DNA of 64,000 nt from Pseudomonas orientalis (GTDB taxonomy: Bacteria; Pseudomonadota; Gammaproteobacteria; Pseudomonadales; Pseudomonadaceae). The translations under genes were made by a program, and so were the position numbers. The notes below the pieces were generated by a model. That model worked only from the letters and a program-made list of their open reading frames with translations. It did not search any database and had not been told where the DNA came from. Shown here piece by piece: positions 1 through 11,944 of this stretch; within the stretch, counting starts at the first letter, position 1; every line of letters starts with the position of its first letter. The stretch spans positions 2,511,001 through 2,575,000 of the forward strand of contig NZ_CP094351.1 of the NCBI RefSeq assembly GCF_022807995.1, in the 5' to 3' direction.

Positions 1-864
1 GCCTTGTCGCGCATGGGCCTGCGCACCCTGGCTCAGGTGCAGGCGCTGCCCCGGCATACCCTGGCGCGGCGCTTCGATGCCAGCCTGCTCAAGCACCTCG
101 ACGCCCTGACCGGGCACAGGCCATTGGCCCTGGATTTCTATCAGCCGCCGGACCGGTTCGATGTGCGCATCGAGTTGAATTTCGATGTGCAATCCCACCA
201 GGCGTTGCTGTTTCCCTTGCGCCGCCTGACCGCTGACTTGTCCGCCTTCCTGTGTGGACGCGACAGCGGCGTGCAGCGTTTCGACCTGCACCTGGAGCAT
301 GCCCAGGCACCGGACTCTGTGATCAAGGTCGGCCTGCTGAGTGCCGAACGCGAGCCTTCAATGCTGTTCGAACTGGCCCGGGGGCGCCTGGAGCAGGTGC
401 AAGTCACGGCACCGGTGCGCGGGTTTCGTCTGGTGGCCCAGGACTTGCCGGTGTTCGTGCCGCAGCGCCAGGACCTGTTCGACGACCGCCCGCAACAGAC
501 CCTGCCCTGGGAGCAATTGCGCGAACGCCTGCGCGCGCGCCTGGGCGATGAAGCGGTGCAGGGCCTGCGTTTTCACGCCGACCATCGCCCTGAATGCGCC
601 TGGCAAACCGCCGCTGACCGTCACCCATGCCCGACCTTGAACAAGGTGCGGCGCCCTGGCTGGTTATTGAACCAACCGACCTTGCTGGCCGAGCAGGGCG
701 TACAGATCCTGATGGGACCGGAACGCATCGAATCCGGTTGGTGGGATGGCGCCGATATCCGCCGCGACTATTACCTCATCCAGACCCGCACCGGCCAGCA
801 AGGCTGGGCCTACCGCACGGTGGGGCAACAGGATGGGTTATGGCTGCAAGGCTGGTTCGCATGA
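1..864 (+). CDS. imuB: ImuB, Y-family DNA polymerase-like protein (3' part)
   Basis: This is the C-terminal part (about 287 codons) of ImuB; the reading frame is already open at base 1, so the start lies outside the window. ImuB is a catalytically inactive Y-family polymerase homologue that bridges ImuA, the beta clamp and DnaE2 during damage-induced mutagenesis. Visible are the end of the palm/fingers region (GLRTLAQVQALP, a helix-hairpin-helix-like stretch), the little-finger region and the C-terminal tail ending in GWWDGADIRRDYY and a final tryptophan-rich stretch. dnaE2 follows 136 bp downstream on the same strand, the usual imuA-imuB-dnaE2 order. The two genes are separated by a REP-like palindrome. 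Confidence 0.9.
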   Translation, partial: ALSRMGLRTLAQVQALPRHTLARRFDASLLKHLDALTGHRPLALDFYQPPDRFDVRIELNFDVQSHQALLFPLRRLTADLSAFLCGRDSGVQRFDLHLEHAQAPDSVIKVGLLSAEREPSMLFELARGRLEQVQVTAPVRGFRLVAQDLPVFVPQRQDLFDDRPQQTLPWEQLRERLRARLGDEAVQGLRFHADHRPECAWQTAADRHPCPTLNKVRRPGWLLNQPTLLAEQGVQILMGPERIESGWWDGADIRRDYYLIQTRTGQQGWAYRTVGQQDGLWLQGWFA

Positions 865-884
865 ACACCAACAGGCCACCACCC

Positions 885-988
885 CCTGTAGGAGCGAGCT
901 TGCTCGCGAAGAGAGTTAACGATAACGCGGGGTACCTGAATGAATGCGGTGCCCCAGGGTTTTTCGCGAGCAAGCTCGCTCCTACAGG
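885..988. repeat. REP-like palindrome between imuB and dnaE2
   Basis: A pair of inverted arms, CTGTAGGAGCGAGCTTGCTC near 886 and its complement ending near 987, enclose about 60 bp. This is a different REP family from the GTGGGAGGGGGCTTGC type that dominates the rest of the window. It lies inside a presumed operon, just before the dnaE2 start. Confidence 0.8.
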
Positions 989-1000
989 GACGGGGCAGGC

Positions 1001-4000
1001 ATGAGTTACGCCGAGCTGCATTGCCTGTCCAACTTCAGCTTCCAGCGTGGTGCCTCCAGTGCGCTGGAGTTGTTCGAACGCGCCAAACACCAAGGCTACA
1101 GCGCCCTGGCGATCACCGATGAATGCACGCTGTCAGGCATCGTGCGCGCCTGGCAGGCGGCCAAGGCGCTGGAGCTGCCGCTGATTATCGGCAGTGAAGT
1201 GCGCATCGAGAACGGGCCGAAACTGGTGCTGCTGGTGGAGAACCTGAGCGGTTACCAGCACCTGTGCCGTTTGATCACCCTGGCCCGACGCCGCGCCGAA
1301 AAGGGCCGCTACCGCCTGCTGCAGGAAGACTTCGAGCAACCGCTGCCCGGCCTGCTGGCGTTGTGGGTGGCGCAGGACAGCGACACCCAGGCCAACATTC
1401 AATGGCTGCGCCGCACCTTCGCCGAGCGCCTGTGGCTGGCGGTGCATCTGCATTGTGGCCAGGACGATGCGCGCCACCTGGAACAACGCCTGCAACTGGC
1501 GGCCAGCCTGCAGATCCCGGCCGTCGCCTGCGGTGATGTGCACATGCATGCGCGCGGCCGCCGAGCCCTGCAAGACACCATGACCGCCATCCGCCATCAC
1601 GTACCGGTGGCCGAAGCCGGCCTGCATTTGCACCCCAATGGCGAGCGCCACCTGCGCAGTCTCGATGCCCTGGCCGCGCTGTACCCCCAAGCCCTGCTCG
1701 ACGAAACCCTCGCCATCGCGCGGCGCTGCACCTTCGACCTCGGCCAGTTGCGCTACCACTACCCACGCGAGCTGGTGCCCGCAGGCCATGATGCCGAATC
1801 CTGGCTGCGCATCCTCACCAAGGAAGGCATTGCCCAGCGTTGGCCCGAAGGCATCGATCCCAAGACCCTGGCCCAGATCGACAAGGAACTGGAGCTGATC
1901 AGCGAACTGGGCTACGAAAGTTACTTCCTCACCGTGCATGACATCGTGCGCTTTGCCCGCAGCCGTTCGATCCTGTGCCAGGGGCGCGGTTCGGCGGCCA
2001 ATTCGGCGGTGTGTTTTGCCCTGGGTATTACCGAGATCAACCCGAGCCTGAGCAACGTGCTGTTCGAGCGTTTCCTGTCCAGGGAGCGCAACGAGCCGCC
2101 GGATATCGACGTGGATTTTGAACACGAGCGCCGCGAAGAGGTGCTGCAATACGTGTTCCAGCGTTATGGCCGCACGCGCGCGGCATTGACGGCGGTGGTC
2201 AGCAGTTACCACGCGACCGGCGCGGTGCGCGATGTGGCCAAGGCGCTTGGACTGCCGGCCGACCAGATCAACGCGTTGGCCGAATGCTGCGGGCGCTGGA
2301 GCGACGACGCGCCGCCGTTGGAGCGTCTGCGCGAAAGCGGCTTCGACCCGGACAGCCCGTTGCTGCGTCGCGTATTGACCCTGACCCGGCAATTGATCGG
2401 CTTTCCCCGGCATTTGTCCCAGCACCCCGGCGGCTTCGTGATTTCCGAATACCCGCTGGACACCCTGGTGCCGGTGGAGAACGCCGCCATGGCCGAGCGC
2501 ACCATCATCCAGTGGGACAAGGACGACCTCGATGCCGTCGGCCTGCTCAAGGTGGATATCCTCGCGCTGGGCATGCTCAGCGCGATCCGTCGCTGCTTCG
2601 ATTTGCTGCGCCGCCATCGCCACCAGGATTGGAGCCTGGCAACTATTCCCAAGGAAGACCCGGCCACCTACGCGATGATCAGCAAGGCCGACACCATCGG
2701 CGTGTTCCAGATCGAATCGCGGGCGCAGATGTCGATGCTGCCCAGGCTCAAGCCGAAAACTTTCTACGACCTGGTGATCGAAGTCGCCATCGTGCGGCCG
2801 GGGCCGATCCAGGGTGGCATGGTGCATCCGTATTTGCGGCGCAGGAATAAAGAGGAAGAGGAAACCTATCCATCGCCTGAATTGGAAGTGGTGTTGAAAC
2901 GCACCCTGGGCATCCCGTTGTTCCAGGAACAAGTGATGCAGATCGCCATGGTCGCCGCCGACTACAGCCCCGGCGAGGCCGACCAGTTGCGCCGTTCCAT
3001 GGCCGCCTGGAAACGCCACGGCGGCCTGGAACCGCACCAGCAGCGGCTGCGCGACGGAATGCTCAAAAACGGCTACACCGAAGCCTTCGCCGCGCAGATT
3101 TTCGAGCAGATCAAAGGCTTTGGCAGCTATGGTTTTCCCGAGTCCCACGCGGCCAGTTTTGCCTTGCTGACCTACGCCAGTTGCTGGCTCAAATGCCATG
3201 AGCCGGCGGCTTTCGCCTGCGCGCTGATCAACAGCTGGCCAATGGGCTTCTACAGCCCGGACCAGATCCTGCAGGACGCGCGCCGTCACCGCCTGCAGAT
3301 CCGCCCGGTGGACGTGCAGGCCAGCGACTGGGATTGCAGCCTGGAACCCATCGACGGCGGGCAACCGGCGATTCGCCTGGGCCTGCGCATGATCGCAGGG
3401 TTTCGCGAAGACGATGGGCGGCGCCTCGAGGCCGTGCGCCAGCGCCGCGCATTCAGCGACATTGCCGACCTCGACGCCCGCGCCGGCCTGGATGCGCGCG
3501 CCCAGGCCTTGCTGGCCGATGCCGGCGCCTTGCGCGGGTTGGTCGGTAACCGGCATCAGGCGCGCTGGGAGGTGGCCGGTGTGCAGACCCAACTGGGCCT
3601 GTTTGCCGGCCTGCCGAGCCCCGATGAAGCAGACGTGGTGTTGCCTCAACCCACGGTGGGCGAGGACTTGCACGCCGATTACGCCACGCTCGGCACCACC
3701 CTGGGGCCGCACCCTTTGACGCTGCTGCGCGCCGAACTGCGCAAGCGCCGCTGCCGCAGTTCCCGGGAGCTGCAGAGCGTGGAGCATGGACGCAATGTGA
3801 GCGTGGCCGGGCTGGTCACCGGGCGCCAACGGCCCGGCACCGCCAGCGGCGTGACCTTTGTCACCCTGGAAGACGAGTTCGGCAACCTCAATGTGGTGGT
3901 CTGGCGCGACCTGGCCGAACGTCAGCGCAAGGTCCTGGTCGGCTCGCGTCTGCTCAAGGTGGACGGACGCTGGGAGGCGGTGGGCGAGGTGCGGCATTTG

Positions 4001-4072
4001 ATCGCCGGGCGCCTGACCGACCTCTCGCCGCTGCTGGATGGCATGGTGGTGCGCAGCCGGGATTTTCACTGA
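1001..4072 (+). CDS. dnaE2: Error-prone DNA polymerase DnaE2 (ImuC)
   Basis: A 1023-residue C-family DNA polymerase alpha subunit, the usual DnaE2 length and shorter than replicative DnaE. It performs translesion synthesis with ImuA/ImuB. The N-terminal PHP domain begins [10 protein letters not shown] with [12 protein letters not shown]. The polymerase active site shows PDIDVDF near residue 368 and [10 protein letters not shown] near 518, supplying the three catalytic aspartates. A C-terminal OB-fold-like segment ([14 protein letters not shown]) lies near 930. The ATG at 1001 is chosen because the protein then starts [12 protein letters not shown], as in the family; an in-frame upstream start at 944 would run through the REP palindrome. 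No good Shine-Dalgarno is seen, so translation may be coupled to the imuB message. Confidence 0.95.
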   Translation: MSYAELHCLSNFSFQRGASSALELFERAKHQGYSALAITDECTLSGIVRAWQAAKALELPLIIGSEVRIENGPKLVLLVENLSGYQHLCRLITLARRRAEKGRYRLLQEDFEQPLPGLLALWVAQDSDTQANIQWLRRTFAERLWLAVHLHCGQDDARHLEQRLQLAASLQIPAVACGDVHMHARGRRALQDTMTAIRHHVPVAEAGLHLHPNGERHLRSLDALAALYPQALLDETLAIARRCTFDLGQLRYHYPRELVPAGHDAESWLRILTKEGIAQRWPEGIDPKTLAQIDKELELISELGYESYFLTVHDIVRFARSRSILCQGRGSAANSAVCFALGITEINPSLSNVLFERFLSRERNEPPDIDVDFEHERREEVLQYVFQRYGRTRAALTAVVSSYHATGAVRDVAKALGLPADQINALAECCGRWSDDAPPLERLRESGFDPDSPLLRRVLTLTRQLIGFPRHLSQHPGGFVISEYPLDTLVPVENAAMAERTIIQWDKDDLDAVGLLKVDILALGMLSAIRRCFDLLRRHRHQDWSLATIPKEDPATYAMISKADTIGVFQIESRAQMSMLPRLKPKTFYDLVIEVAIVRPGPIQGGMVHPYLRRRNKEEEETYPSPELEVVLKRTLGIPLFQEQVMQIAMVAADYSPGEADQLRRSMAAWKRHGGLEPHQQRLRDGMLKNGYTEAFAAQIFEQIKGFGSYGFPESHAASFALLTYASCWLKCHEPAAFACALINSWPMGFYSPDQILQDARRHRLQIRPVDVQASDWDCSLEPIDGGQPAIRLGLRMIAGFREDDGRRLEAVRQRRAFSDIADLDARAGLDARAQALLADAGALRGLVGNRHQARWEVAGVQTQLGLFAGLPSPDEADVVLPQPTVGEDLHADYATLGTTLGPHPLTLLRAELRKRRCRSSRELQSVEHGRNVSVAGLVTGRQRPGTASGVTFVTLEDEFGNLNVVVWRDLAERQRKVLVGSRLLKVDGRWEAVGEVRHLIAGRLTDLSPLLDGMVVRSRDFH

Positions 4073-4172
4073 GGCCAGTGGTTTCTTCGGCTTAAGTTAT
4101 ACAAGATGAAACCATCTACCGCCGCCGCGCTCCAAAAGTTGCAACTGCCTTCTCTTTGCCCAGAGCCCGATC

Positions 4173-5881
4173 ATGCAATTTTTATCCAACCCCCACGGCT
4201 GTGAAGGCTGGGCCGGTGAAATGGCCCAGCGGATTCGCGGGTTTGACTGGTCAGGCACCGACCTTGGCCCGATCGATCGCTGGTCCACCAGCCTGGCCTG
4301 CACCGTGCAGATGATGCTCGCTTCGCCCGTGCCGATGGTGATGCTATGGGGGCGCGCGGGTTACATGATCTACAACGACAGCTACTCGGTGTTCGCCGGC
4401 GGTCGTCATCCGTACCTGTTGGGCACGCCGGTGGAACTGGGCTGGCCGGAAGTGGCCGAGTTCAACCGGCACGTGGTGGACACCTGCCTGGCCGGTGGCA
4501 CCTTGTCGTTCAACAACAAGGAGCTGGTGTTGTCGCGCAACGGCAAGCCGGAAACCTTGTGGCTGGACCTCTACTACAGCCCGGTGGCCGGCGACAACCA
4601 GCAACCGGCCGGGGTGCTGGCGATCGTGGTCGAGACCACTGAGCTGGTCAAATCCGAGCGGGTGCGCCAGGAGTTGACCCACAATCTGGAGCAGCGTGTA
4701 GCGGCCGAAGTGCAGGCGCGTTCCGCCGCCGAGGAGCAGTTGCGCCAGTCGCAGAAACTGGAGGCGATTGGCGGCCTGACCGGCGGCGTGGCCCACGACT
4801 TCAACAATCTGCTGCAAGTGATCGCCGGCAACCTGCACCTGCTGGCCCGCCATGAGCCGGACAATGCGCAGGTGCAGCGGCGCGTGTCTGCCGCGATTGC
4901 CGCGGTGGAGCGCGGCGCCACCTTGTCTTCGCAATTGCTGGCGTTTGCCCGGCGTCAGCCGTTGTCGCCGGCGGTGTACAACCCGCAACGTATCTACGCA
5001 GGCCTGGGTGAACTGCTGCAGCGCGCGCTGGGCGAAACCATTCATATCGACGTGCAGTTGCCCCAGGATTCCTGGTGCATCAACGTCGACCGCAACCAGC
5101 TGGAAAACGCGCTGCTCAACCTTGCGATCAATGCCCGTGATGCCATGCACGGTGAGGGCGTGATTCGTATCACCGGCGAGAACATCATCCTCAACCCGGC
5201 CGACTGCGCGGGCAAAAGCATCAAGCCCGGCGAGTATGTACGCCTGGCGGTCACCGACACCGGCGTGGGCATGCCGTCGACGGTACTCAAGCGCGCGTTC
5301 GAACCGTTTTTCACCACCAAGCGCGAGGGGCAGGGCACCGGCCTGGGGCTGAGCATGGTGTTTGGCTTTGTCCGTCAGAGCGGCGGGCATGTCGACATCT
5401 GGAGCGAGGAGAACAAAGGCTCGGTGGTGCAGATGTATTTCCCGCGCAGCCTGGAACCGGAACATGTCGAACCGGACATTGACCTGGAGAGCCCTTGCAC
5501 CGGCCAGGAAACCATTCTGGTGGTGGAGGACAACGAAGGCGTGCGCCTGACCGTGGTGGAGCTGCTCAAGCAGTCGGGCTACACCGTGCTGACGGCCGAA
5601 GACGGCGATCAGGCCATGGCCAAACTGCAGTCCGGCCTGCAGCCGGAACTGATCTTTACCGATGTGGTGATGCCCGGCCGCATCAAGAGCATCGACCTGG
5701 CCAACTGGGCGCGTGAGCAGGTGCCGCCGATTCCGGTGCTGTTCACCTCCGGCCACACCCGCGACATTCTTTCTTCCAATCATCTGCTGAGCGCCGATAT
5801 TCACCTGCTGAGCAAACCCTACAGCCCCGACGCCCTGACGCAACGGGTCCGCAGCGTGCTCACCGCCAGACAAGGTTGTCC

Positions 5882-5885
<4 letters not shown>
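4173..5885 (+). CDS. Hybrid sensor histidine kinase / response regulator
   Basis: A 570-residue cytoplasmic hybrid kinase without transmembrane segments. Residues about 1-160 form a PAS-like sensor (SPVPMVMLWGRAGYMIYND, GVLAIVVETTELV). A short coiled coil at about 165-190 is followed by the HisKA phosphorylation site GGVAHDFNNLLQ, with His208, and the HATPase region with NLAINARDAM, DTGVGM and GQGTGLGLSM. A C-terminal receiver (ETILVVEDNEG onward) has its phosphoacceptor in TDVVMPG near Asp497. No separate output regulator is adjacent, so the phosphorelay target is not visible. Its stop overlaps the ATG of the downstream UvrA-like gene (ATGA at 5882-5885), suggesting co-transcription of a signalling gene with a nucleotide-excision-type ATPase. 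The signal sensed is unknown. Confidence 0.9.
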
Positions 5886-8401
<2,516 letters not shown>

Positions 8402-8411
8402 TCGGTTCAAG

Positions 8412-9595
8412 GTGGGAGGGGAGAGCCCGATCGCGGTGGTTCAGGTAAATGGACAGTGACTGATCCGCCGCCATCGGGGGCAAGCCCCCTCCCACAGTTT
8501 GATCGCGTTCAGGCCGAAAACTTCATGCATTCGATAAAGCGATCCACCCTGGTCTTGGCAACTTCCAGCAAATGCCACCCAGTCCAATGTTGAAATACAG
8601 ACAAATGTGGGAGGGGGCTTGCCCCCGATGGCGGTGGGTCAGGTAAATGGATAGTGACTGATCCGCCGCCATCGGGGGCAAGCCCCCTCCCACAGTTTGA
8701 TCGCGTTCAGGCCGAAGACTTCATGCATTCAATAAAGCGATCCACCCTGGTCTTGGCAACTTCCAGCAAATGCCACCCATCCCAATGTTGAAATACAGAC
8801 AAATGTGGGAGGGGGCTTGCCCCCGATGGCGGTGGGTCAGGTAAATGGATAGTGACTGATCCGCCGCCATCGGGAGCAAGCCCCCTCCCACAGTTTGATC
8901 GCGTTCAGGCCGAAGACTTCATGCATTCAATAAAGCGATCCACCCTGGTCTTGGCAACTTCCAGCAAATGCCACCCAGTCCAATGTTGAAATACAGACAA
9001 ATGTGGGAGGGGGCTTGCCCCCGATGGCGGTGGGTCAGGTAAATGGATAGTGACTGATCCGCCGCCATCGGGAGCAAGCCCCCTCCCACAGTTTGATCGC
9101 GTTCAGGCCGAAGACTTCATGCATTCGATAAAGCGATCCACCCTGGTCTTGGCAACTTCCAGCAAATGCCACCCAGTCCAATGTTGAAATACAGACAAAT
9201 GTGGGAGGGGGCTTGCCCCCGATGGCGGTGGGTCAGGTAAATGGATAGTGACTGATCCGCCGCCATCGGGGGCAAGCCCCCTCCCACAGATTGATCGCGT
9301 TCAGGCCGAAAACTTCATGCATTCGATAAAGCGATCCACCTTGGTCTTGGCAACTTCCAGCAAATGCCACCCAGTCCAATGTTGAAATACAGACAAATGT
9401 GGGAGGGGGCTTGCCCCCGATGGCGGTGGGTCAGGTAAATGGATAGTGACTGATCAGCCGCTATCGGGAGCAAGCCCCCTCCCACAGTTTGATCGCGTTC
9501 AGGCCGAAGACTTCATGCATTCGATAGAACGATCCACCATGATCTTGGCAACCTCAAGCCAATGCCACCAATCCCACTGTTGACATGCACACAAG
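8412..9595. repeat. Tandem array of six ~198-bp REPIN-containing units
   Basis: Unit starts (GTGGGAGGGG) lie at 8412, 8607, 8805, 9003, 9201 and 9399, a period of 198 bp except for the first at 195. Each unit has a REP pair: GTGGGAGGGGGCTTGC with its inverted partner GCAAGCCCCCTCCCAC, around a loop containing GGTCAGGTAAATGGATAGTG. This is followed by about 110 bp of non-palindromic spacer (TTGATCGCGTTCAGGC onward). Middle units are nearly identical. The first unit has a damaged left REP and the last spacer is diverged, as expected of array edges. No ORF runs through it. The array fills the gap between the uvrA-like gene and glsA. Confidence 0.95.
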
Positions 9596-9807
9596 CAGGG
9601 CGTGGCGCTGATCCATTCCTGGCGCACCACGCTCAGGTATTTATTAGAATTGTGAATTGATTTTTTAACTATTATCAGAATTTTGCATTTAAGGCTGTCT
9701 TGAGTGTTCGTTGCCGGAAAACCAGAGAGGTGTGGGGCTTTGGCGCCCAGTCAAGTATCCTGCGCGCCTCGTTCACCACTGATCCAGAGAAGATGACAGG
9801 ACAAGAC
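9596..9807 (+). promoter_or_regulatory. AT-rich upstream region of glutaminase
   Basis: The 60 bases from about 9635 to 9700 are strikingly AT-rich against the surrounding GC-rich DNA, which is expected of a promoter. I cannot assign a single -35/-10 pair with confidence. Confidence 0.4.
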
Positions 9808-10716
9808 ATGCAGGCGCTGCTGGAGTCGATCCTCGACGAAGTGCGCCCTCTGATCGGCCTCGGCAAAGTCGCCGACTACATCCCCGCCCTGGCCGACGTA
9901 CCCGCCAACCAGCTTGGCATCGCAGTATACGGCAACGATGGCGCGGCCTATTGCGCCGGCGACGCCGACACGCTGTTTTCGGTGCAGAGCATTTCCAAGG
10001 TGTTCAGCCTGGTGCAGGCCATCGACCACGGCGGCGAAAGTATCTGGGAGCGCCTGGGCCATGAACCGTCGGGGCAACCATTCAACTCCATGGTGCAACT
10101 GGAATTCGAACGCGGCCGACCGCGCAATCCTTTCATCAACGCCGGTGCGCTGGTGATCTGCGACATCAACCAGTCGCGCTTCGCCGTGCCGATCCTGTCG
10201 ATGCGCGATTTTGTACGGCGGCTGTCGGGCAATCCGCAGATCCTGGTCAACAGCGTGGTCGCCGAATCCGAAGCCCAGCATGGTGCGCGTAATGCGGCCA
10301 TGGCCTACCTGATGAAATCCTTCGGCAACTTCCATAACGATGTGGACGCGGTGCTGCACAGTTACTTCAACTACTGCGCCTTGCAGATGAGCTGCCTGGA
10401 TCTGGCCCGGGCGTTCAGCTTCCTGGCCAACGAAGGCGTGAGTGCCCACAGTGGCGAACAGATCCTGACCGCGCGCCAGACCAAACAGGTGAACTCGATC
10501 ATGGCCACCAGCGGGCTGTATGACGAGGCGGGCAATTTTGCTTATCGGGTGGGCTTGCCGGGCAAGAGCGGGGTAGGTGGCGGTATCGTCGCGGTGGTGC
10601 CGGGGCAGTTTACCGTGTGCGTGTGGTCGCCGGAGCTGAACGCGGCGGGCAACTCGCTGGCGGGGATCAAGGCGTTGGAGTTGTTGAGTGAGCGGATTGG
10701 GTGGTCGGTGTTCTGA
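9808..10716 (+). CDS. glsA: Glutaminase (serine-dependent, Gls family)
   Basis: A 302-residue glutaminase that hydrolyses L-glutamine to glutamate and ammonia. The beta-lactamase-like catalytic SxxK is visible as Ser61-Ile-Ser-Lys64 in [10 protein letters not shown]. Family motifs include [27 protein letters not shown] and [11 protein letters not shown]. The ATG at 9808 gives [15 protein letters not shown], the usual N-terminus, with AGGA six bases upstream. In-frame starts at 9793 (ATG) and 9700 would add residues not typical of the family. The gene stands alone, with the REPIN array upstream and a dispersed repeat downstream. Its length is normal and no defect is seen. Confidence 0.93.
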   Translation: MQALLESILDEVRPLIGLGKVADYIPALADVPANQLGIAVYGNDGAAYCAGDADTLFSVQSISKVFSLVQAIDHGGESIWERLGHEPSGQPFNSMVQLEFERGRPRNPFINAGALVICDINQSRFAVPILSMRDFVRRLSGNPQILVNSVVAESEAQHGARNAAMAYLMKSFGNFHNDVDAVLHSYFNYCALQMSCLDLARAFSFLANEGVSAHSGEQILTARQTKQVNSIMATSGLYDEAGNFAYRVGLPGKSGVGGGIVAVVPGQFTVCVWSPELNAAGNSLAGIKALELLSERIGWSVF

Positions 10717-10734
10717 GCGTGTCACCGAAATAAA

Positions 10735-11110
10735 CTGTGGGAGGGGGCTTGCTCCCGATGGCGGCCTCGGGGCCGACCAGGATGCTGGATTGGATTGAGT
10801 ACATATCCGTTTCTGCGGTAACGCCGACTGGCGGTTCCGCTTTTACAGCGGCTCACTTTTGAAAAGCGCAAAAGTAAGCAAAACGCTCTTGCCCCACCAC
10901 TCGGCACCTCGCCCAGGCTCGGTGTGCCCGAACGCAGGCTTGAATCCGTGGGCCGCCGCAATGGGCCATCCCTGGCCCAGTGCGGCTAACCCGGCGTCCT
11001 GCCGGGTTGCCCACGAATTCAAGCCTGCGTTCGGCCAGCGTGGTTTAACGGGGCGCCTGAGATCAAGAGCAAAAGCGCGGCGGCCTTAGAGCCGACCGGT
11101 ATCATGTGTC
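10735..11110. repeat. Long dispersed repeat, copy A
   Basis: A single REP (10737 on) leads into a module of about 370 bp that recurs nearly identically at 18958-19345 and, diverged, at 59908-60240. It contains a 24-bp outer inverted repeat (10930-10953 with 11009-11032) enclosing two hairpins: GCCGCA/TGCGGC extended by TGGGCCA/TGGCCCA, and AACCCGGC/GCCGGGTT (10988-11008). The open frames through it are incidental. A REPIN follows at 11121. Confidence 0.9.
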
Positions 11111-11120
11111 GATCCGCGAT

Positions 11121-11218
11121 CCAAATGTGGGAGGGGGCTTGCCCCCGATGCGGTGTGTCAGCCAGCGCTGTTGTCGCTGACCCACCGCCATCGGGGGCAA
11201 GCCCCCTCCCACATTTGG
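11121..11218. repeat. REPIN
   Basis: Inverted REP pair, AAATGTGGGAGGGGGCTTGC against GCAAGCCCCCTCCCACATTT, with a loop of about 50 bases. It terminates dispersed repeat copy A and sits at the 3' side of the DUF6124-type gene. Confidence 0.9.
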
Positions 11219-11255
11219 ATCTTCAGTGTTTTGGAGGATTTTATACGCTCCAGAT

Positions 11256-11495
11256 TTACGTGGCTGGGCAGGCCTCGTCCAGCACCTTGTCCACCATTAG
11301 TTGCACGCCTTCAAGCATCCGGCAGATGCCCAGCGCTACATTGCGATGGGTTCCGTCGATTTCGAAAGCAAGGCGGGTGGCGATGTCGGTGATGGATGCC
11401 AGGTCCTGGGAGGCGTTGACCAGCAAGGTTTCCGTGCCCAGGTTGGGGCGTACGGTAAAGAGTTGTTCTGGAGGATTGGGGGTGTCTTTGATCAT
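11256..11495 (-). CDS. DUF6124-type small protein
   Basis: A 79-residue protein beginning MIKDTPNPPE, with LFTVRPNLGTETLLVNASQD and an alanine/isoleucine-rich helical part ending MVDKVLDEACPAT. I recognise the pattern as the Pseudomonas-restricted DUF6124 (formerly DUF3077-like) family, whose function is unknown. The ATG at 11495 has GGAG eight bases upstream; an upstream in-frame start at 11540 would enter the leader. There is no signal peptide or membrane segment, so it is probably cytoplasmic. It is a solitary gene whose upstream DNA folds into a strong three-way junction preceded by a terminator-like hairpin (separate entries), implying post-transcriptional control. Confidence 0.75.
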   Translation of the reverse strand: MIKDTPNPPEQLFTVRPNLGTETLLVNASQDLASITDIATRLAFEIDGTHRNVALGICRMLEGVQLMVDKVLDEACPAT

Positions 11496-11551
11496 GGTGA
11501 AACTCCGTTGACAAGTGGAGCCGCCAGCGTTCGCGGTCAAACGAAGAAGGT

Positions 11552-11626
11552 GGCAGCTGTACGCGGGTTGACCGACCGGTTGTCAACGAACCCGGCATAC
11601 CCGAAGGTATCCCGCGCACAACTGCC
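11552..11626 (-). ncRNA. Candidate structured leader RNA (three-way junction)
   Basis: Read on the minus strand, GGCAGTTGTGCGCGGG (11626-11611) pairs along all 16 positions, with two G-U wobbles, to CCCGCGTACAGCTGCC (11567-11552). The enclosed sequence starts directly with ATACC-TTCG-GGTAT (11610-11597), a UUCG tetraloop hairpin. It is followed by a second hairpin formed by GTTGAC/GTCAA or alternatively CCGGGTT/AACCGG. The element ends 56 bases before the DUF6124-type start codon. I know no named RNA family that it matches. Confidence 0.6.
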
Positions 11627-11647
11627 GCGACACGATACCTCAGGCAC

Positions 11648-11680
11648 AAAAAAAACGCCTGGGATAGGTGCAGGGCGTAG
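11648..11680 (-). terminator. Terminator-like hairpin upstream of the DUF6124-type gene
   Basis: On the minus strand CGCCCTG pairs with CAGGCG (one bulged C) around a short loop and runs straight into eight T residues. It could end an upstream transcript or act as an attenuator in a long leader. Further upstream are two more hairpins: GTCGCTG/CAGCGAC (11714-11733) and ACAACC/GGTTGT (11766-11783). Confidence 0.6.
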
Positions 11681-11808
11681 CAGTTCGTTAACAAGGTCGG
11701 ACGGTCAAATCCGGTCGCTGAATTGGCAGCGACGGCGAGGAGGTTAGCCAGCCAAGTTCCGAGGGACAACCTGAAACGGTTGTGGGATATATCTGAGTGG
11801 GCGCAATC

Positions 11809-11900
11809 CTGTGGGAGGGGGCTTGCCCCCGATGCGGTGGGTCAGCCAGCTCTGTTGTCACTGACCCACCGCCATCGGGGGCAAGCCCCCTCCCACATTT
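11809..11900. repeat. REPIN
   Basis: Inverted REP pair of the GTGGGAGGGGGCTTGC type at the 3' end of the batD operon, between batD and the structured leader region. Confidence 0.9.
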
Positions 11901-11944
11901 GGATCTCCAGTGCTTTGGAGGATCTACACGCTCTAGTTGATCGT

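Noticed and set aside
1133..4069. 978-codon open frame antisense to dnaE2
   Set aside because: It is a shadow of GC-rich codon bias. The sense strand encodes a complete DnaE2 with catalytic motifs.
8412..9595. Regular repeats resembling a CRISPR array
   Set aside because: The period is 198 bp, both halves of the unit are conserved, and the spacers are the same in every unit; it is a tandem REPIN array.
11311..11769. 152-codon minus-strand frame upstream of the DUF6124-type gene
   Set aside because: It runs through the terminator hairpin and three-way junction and overlaps the real gene in another frame.
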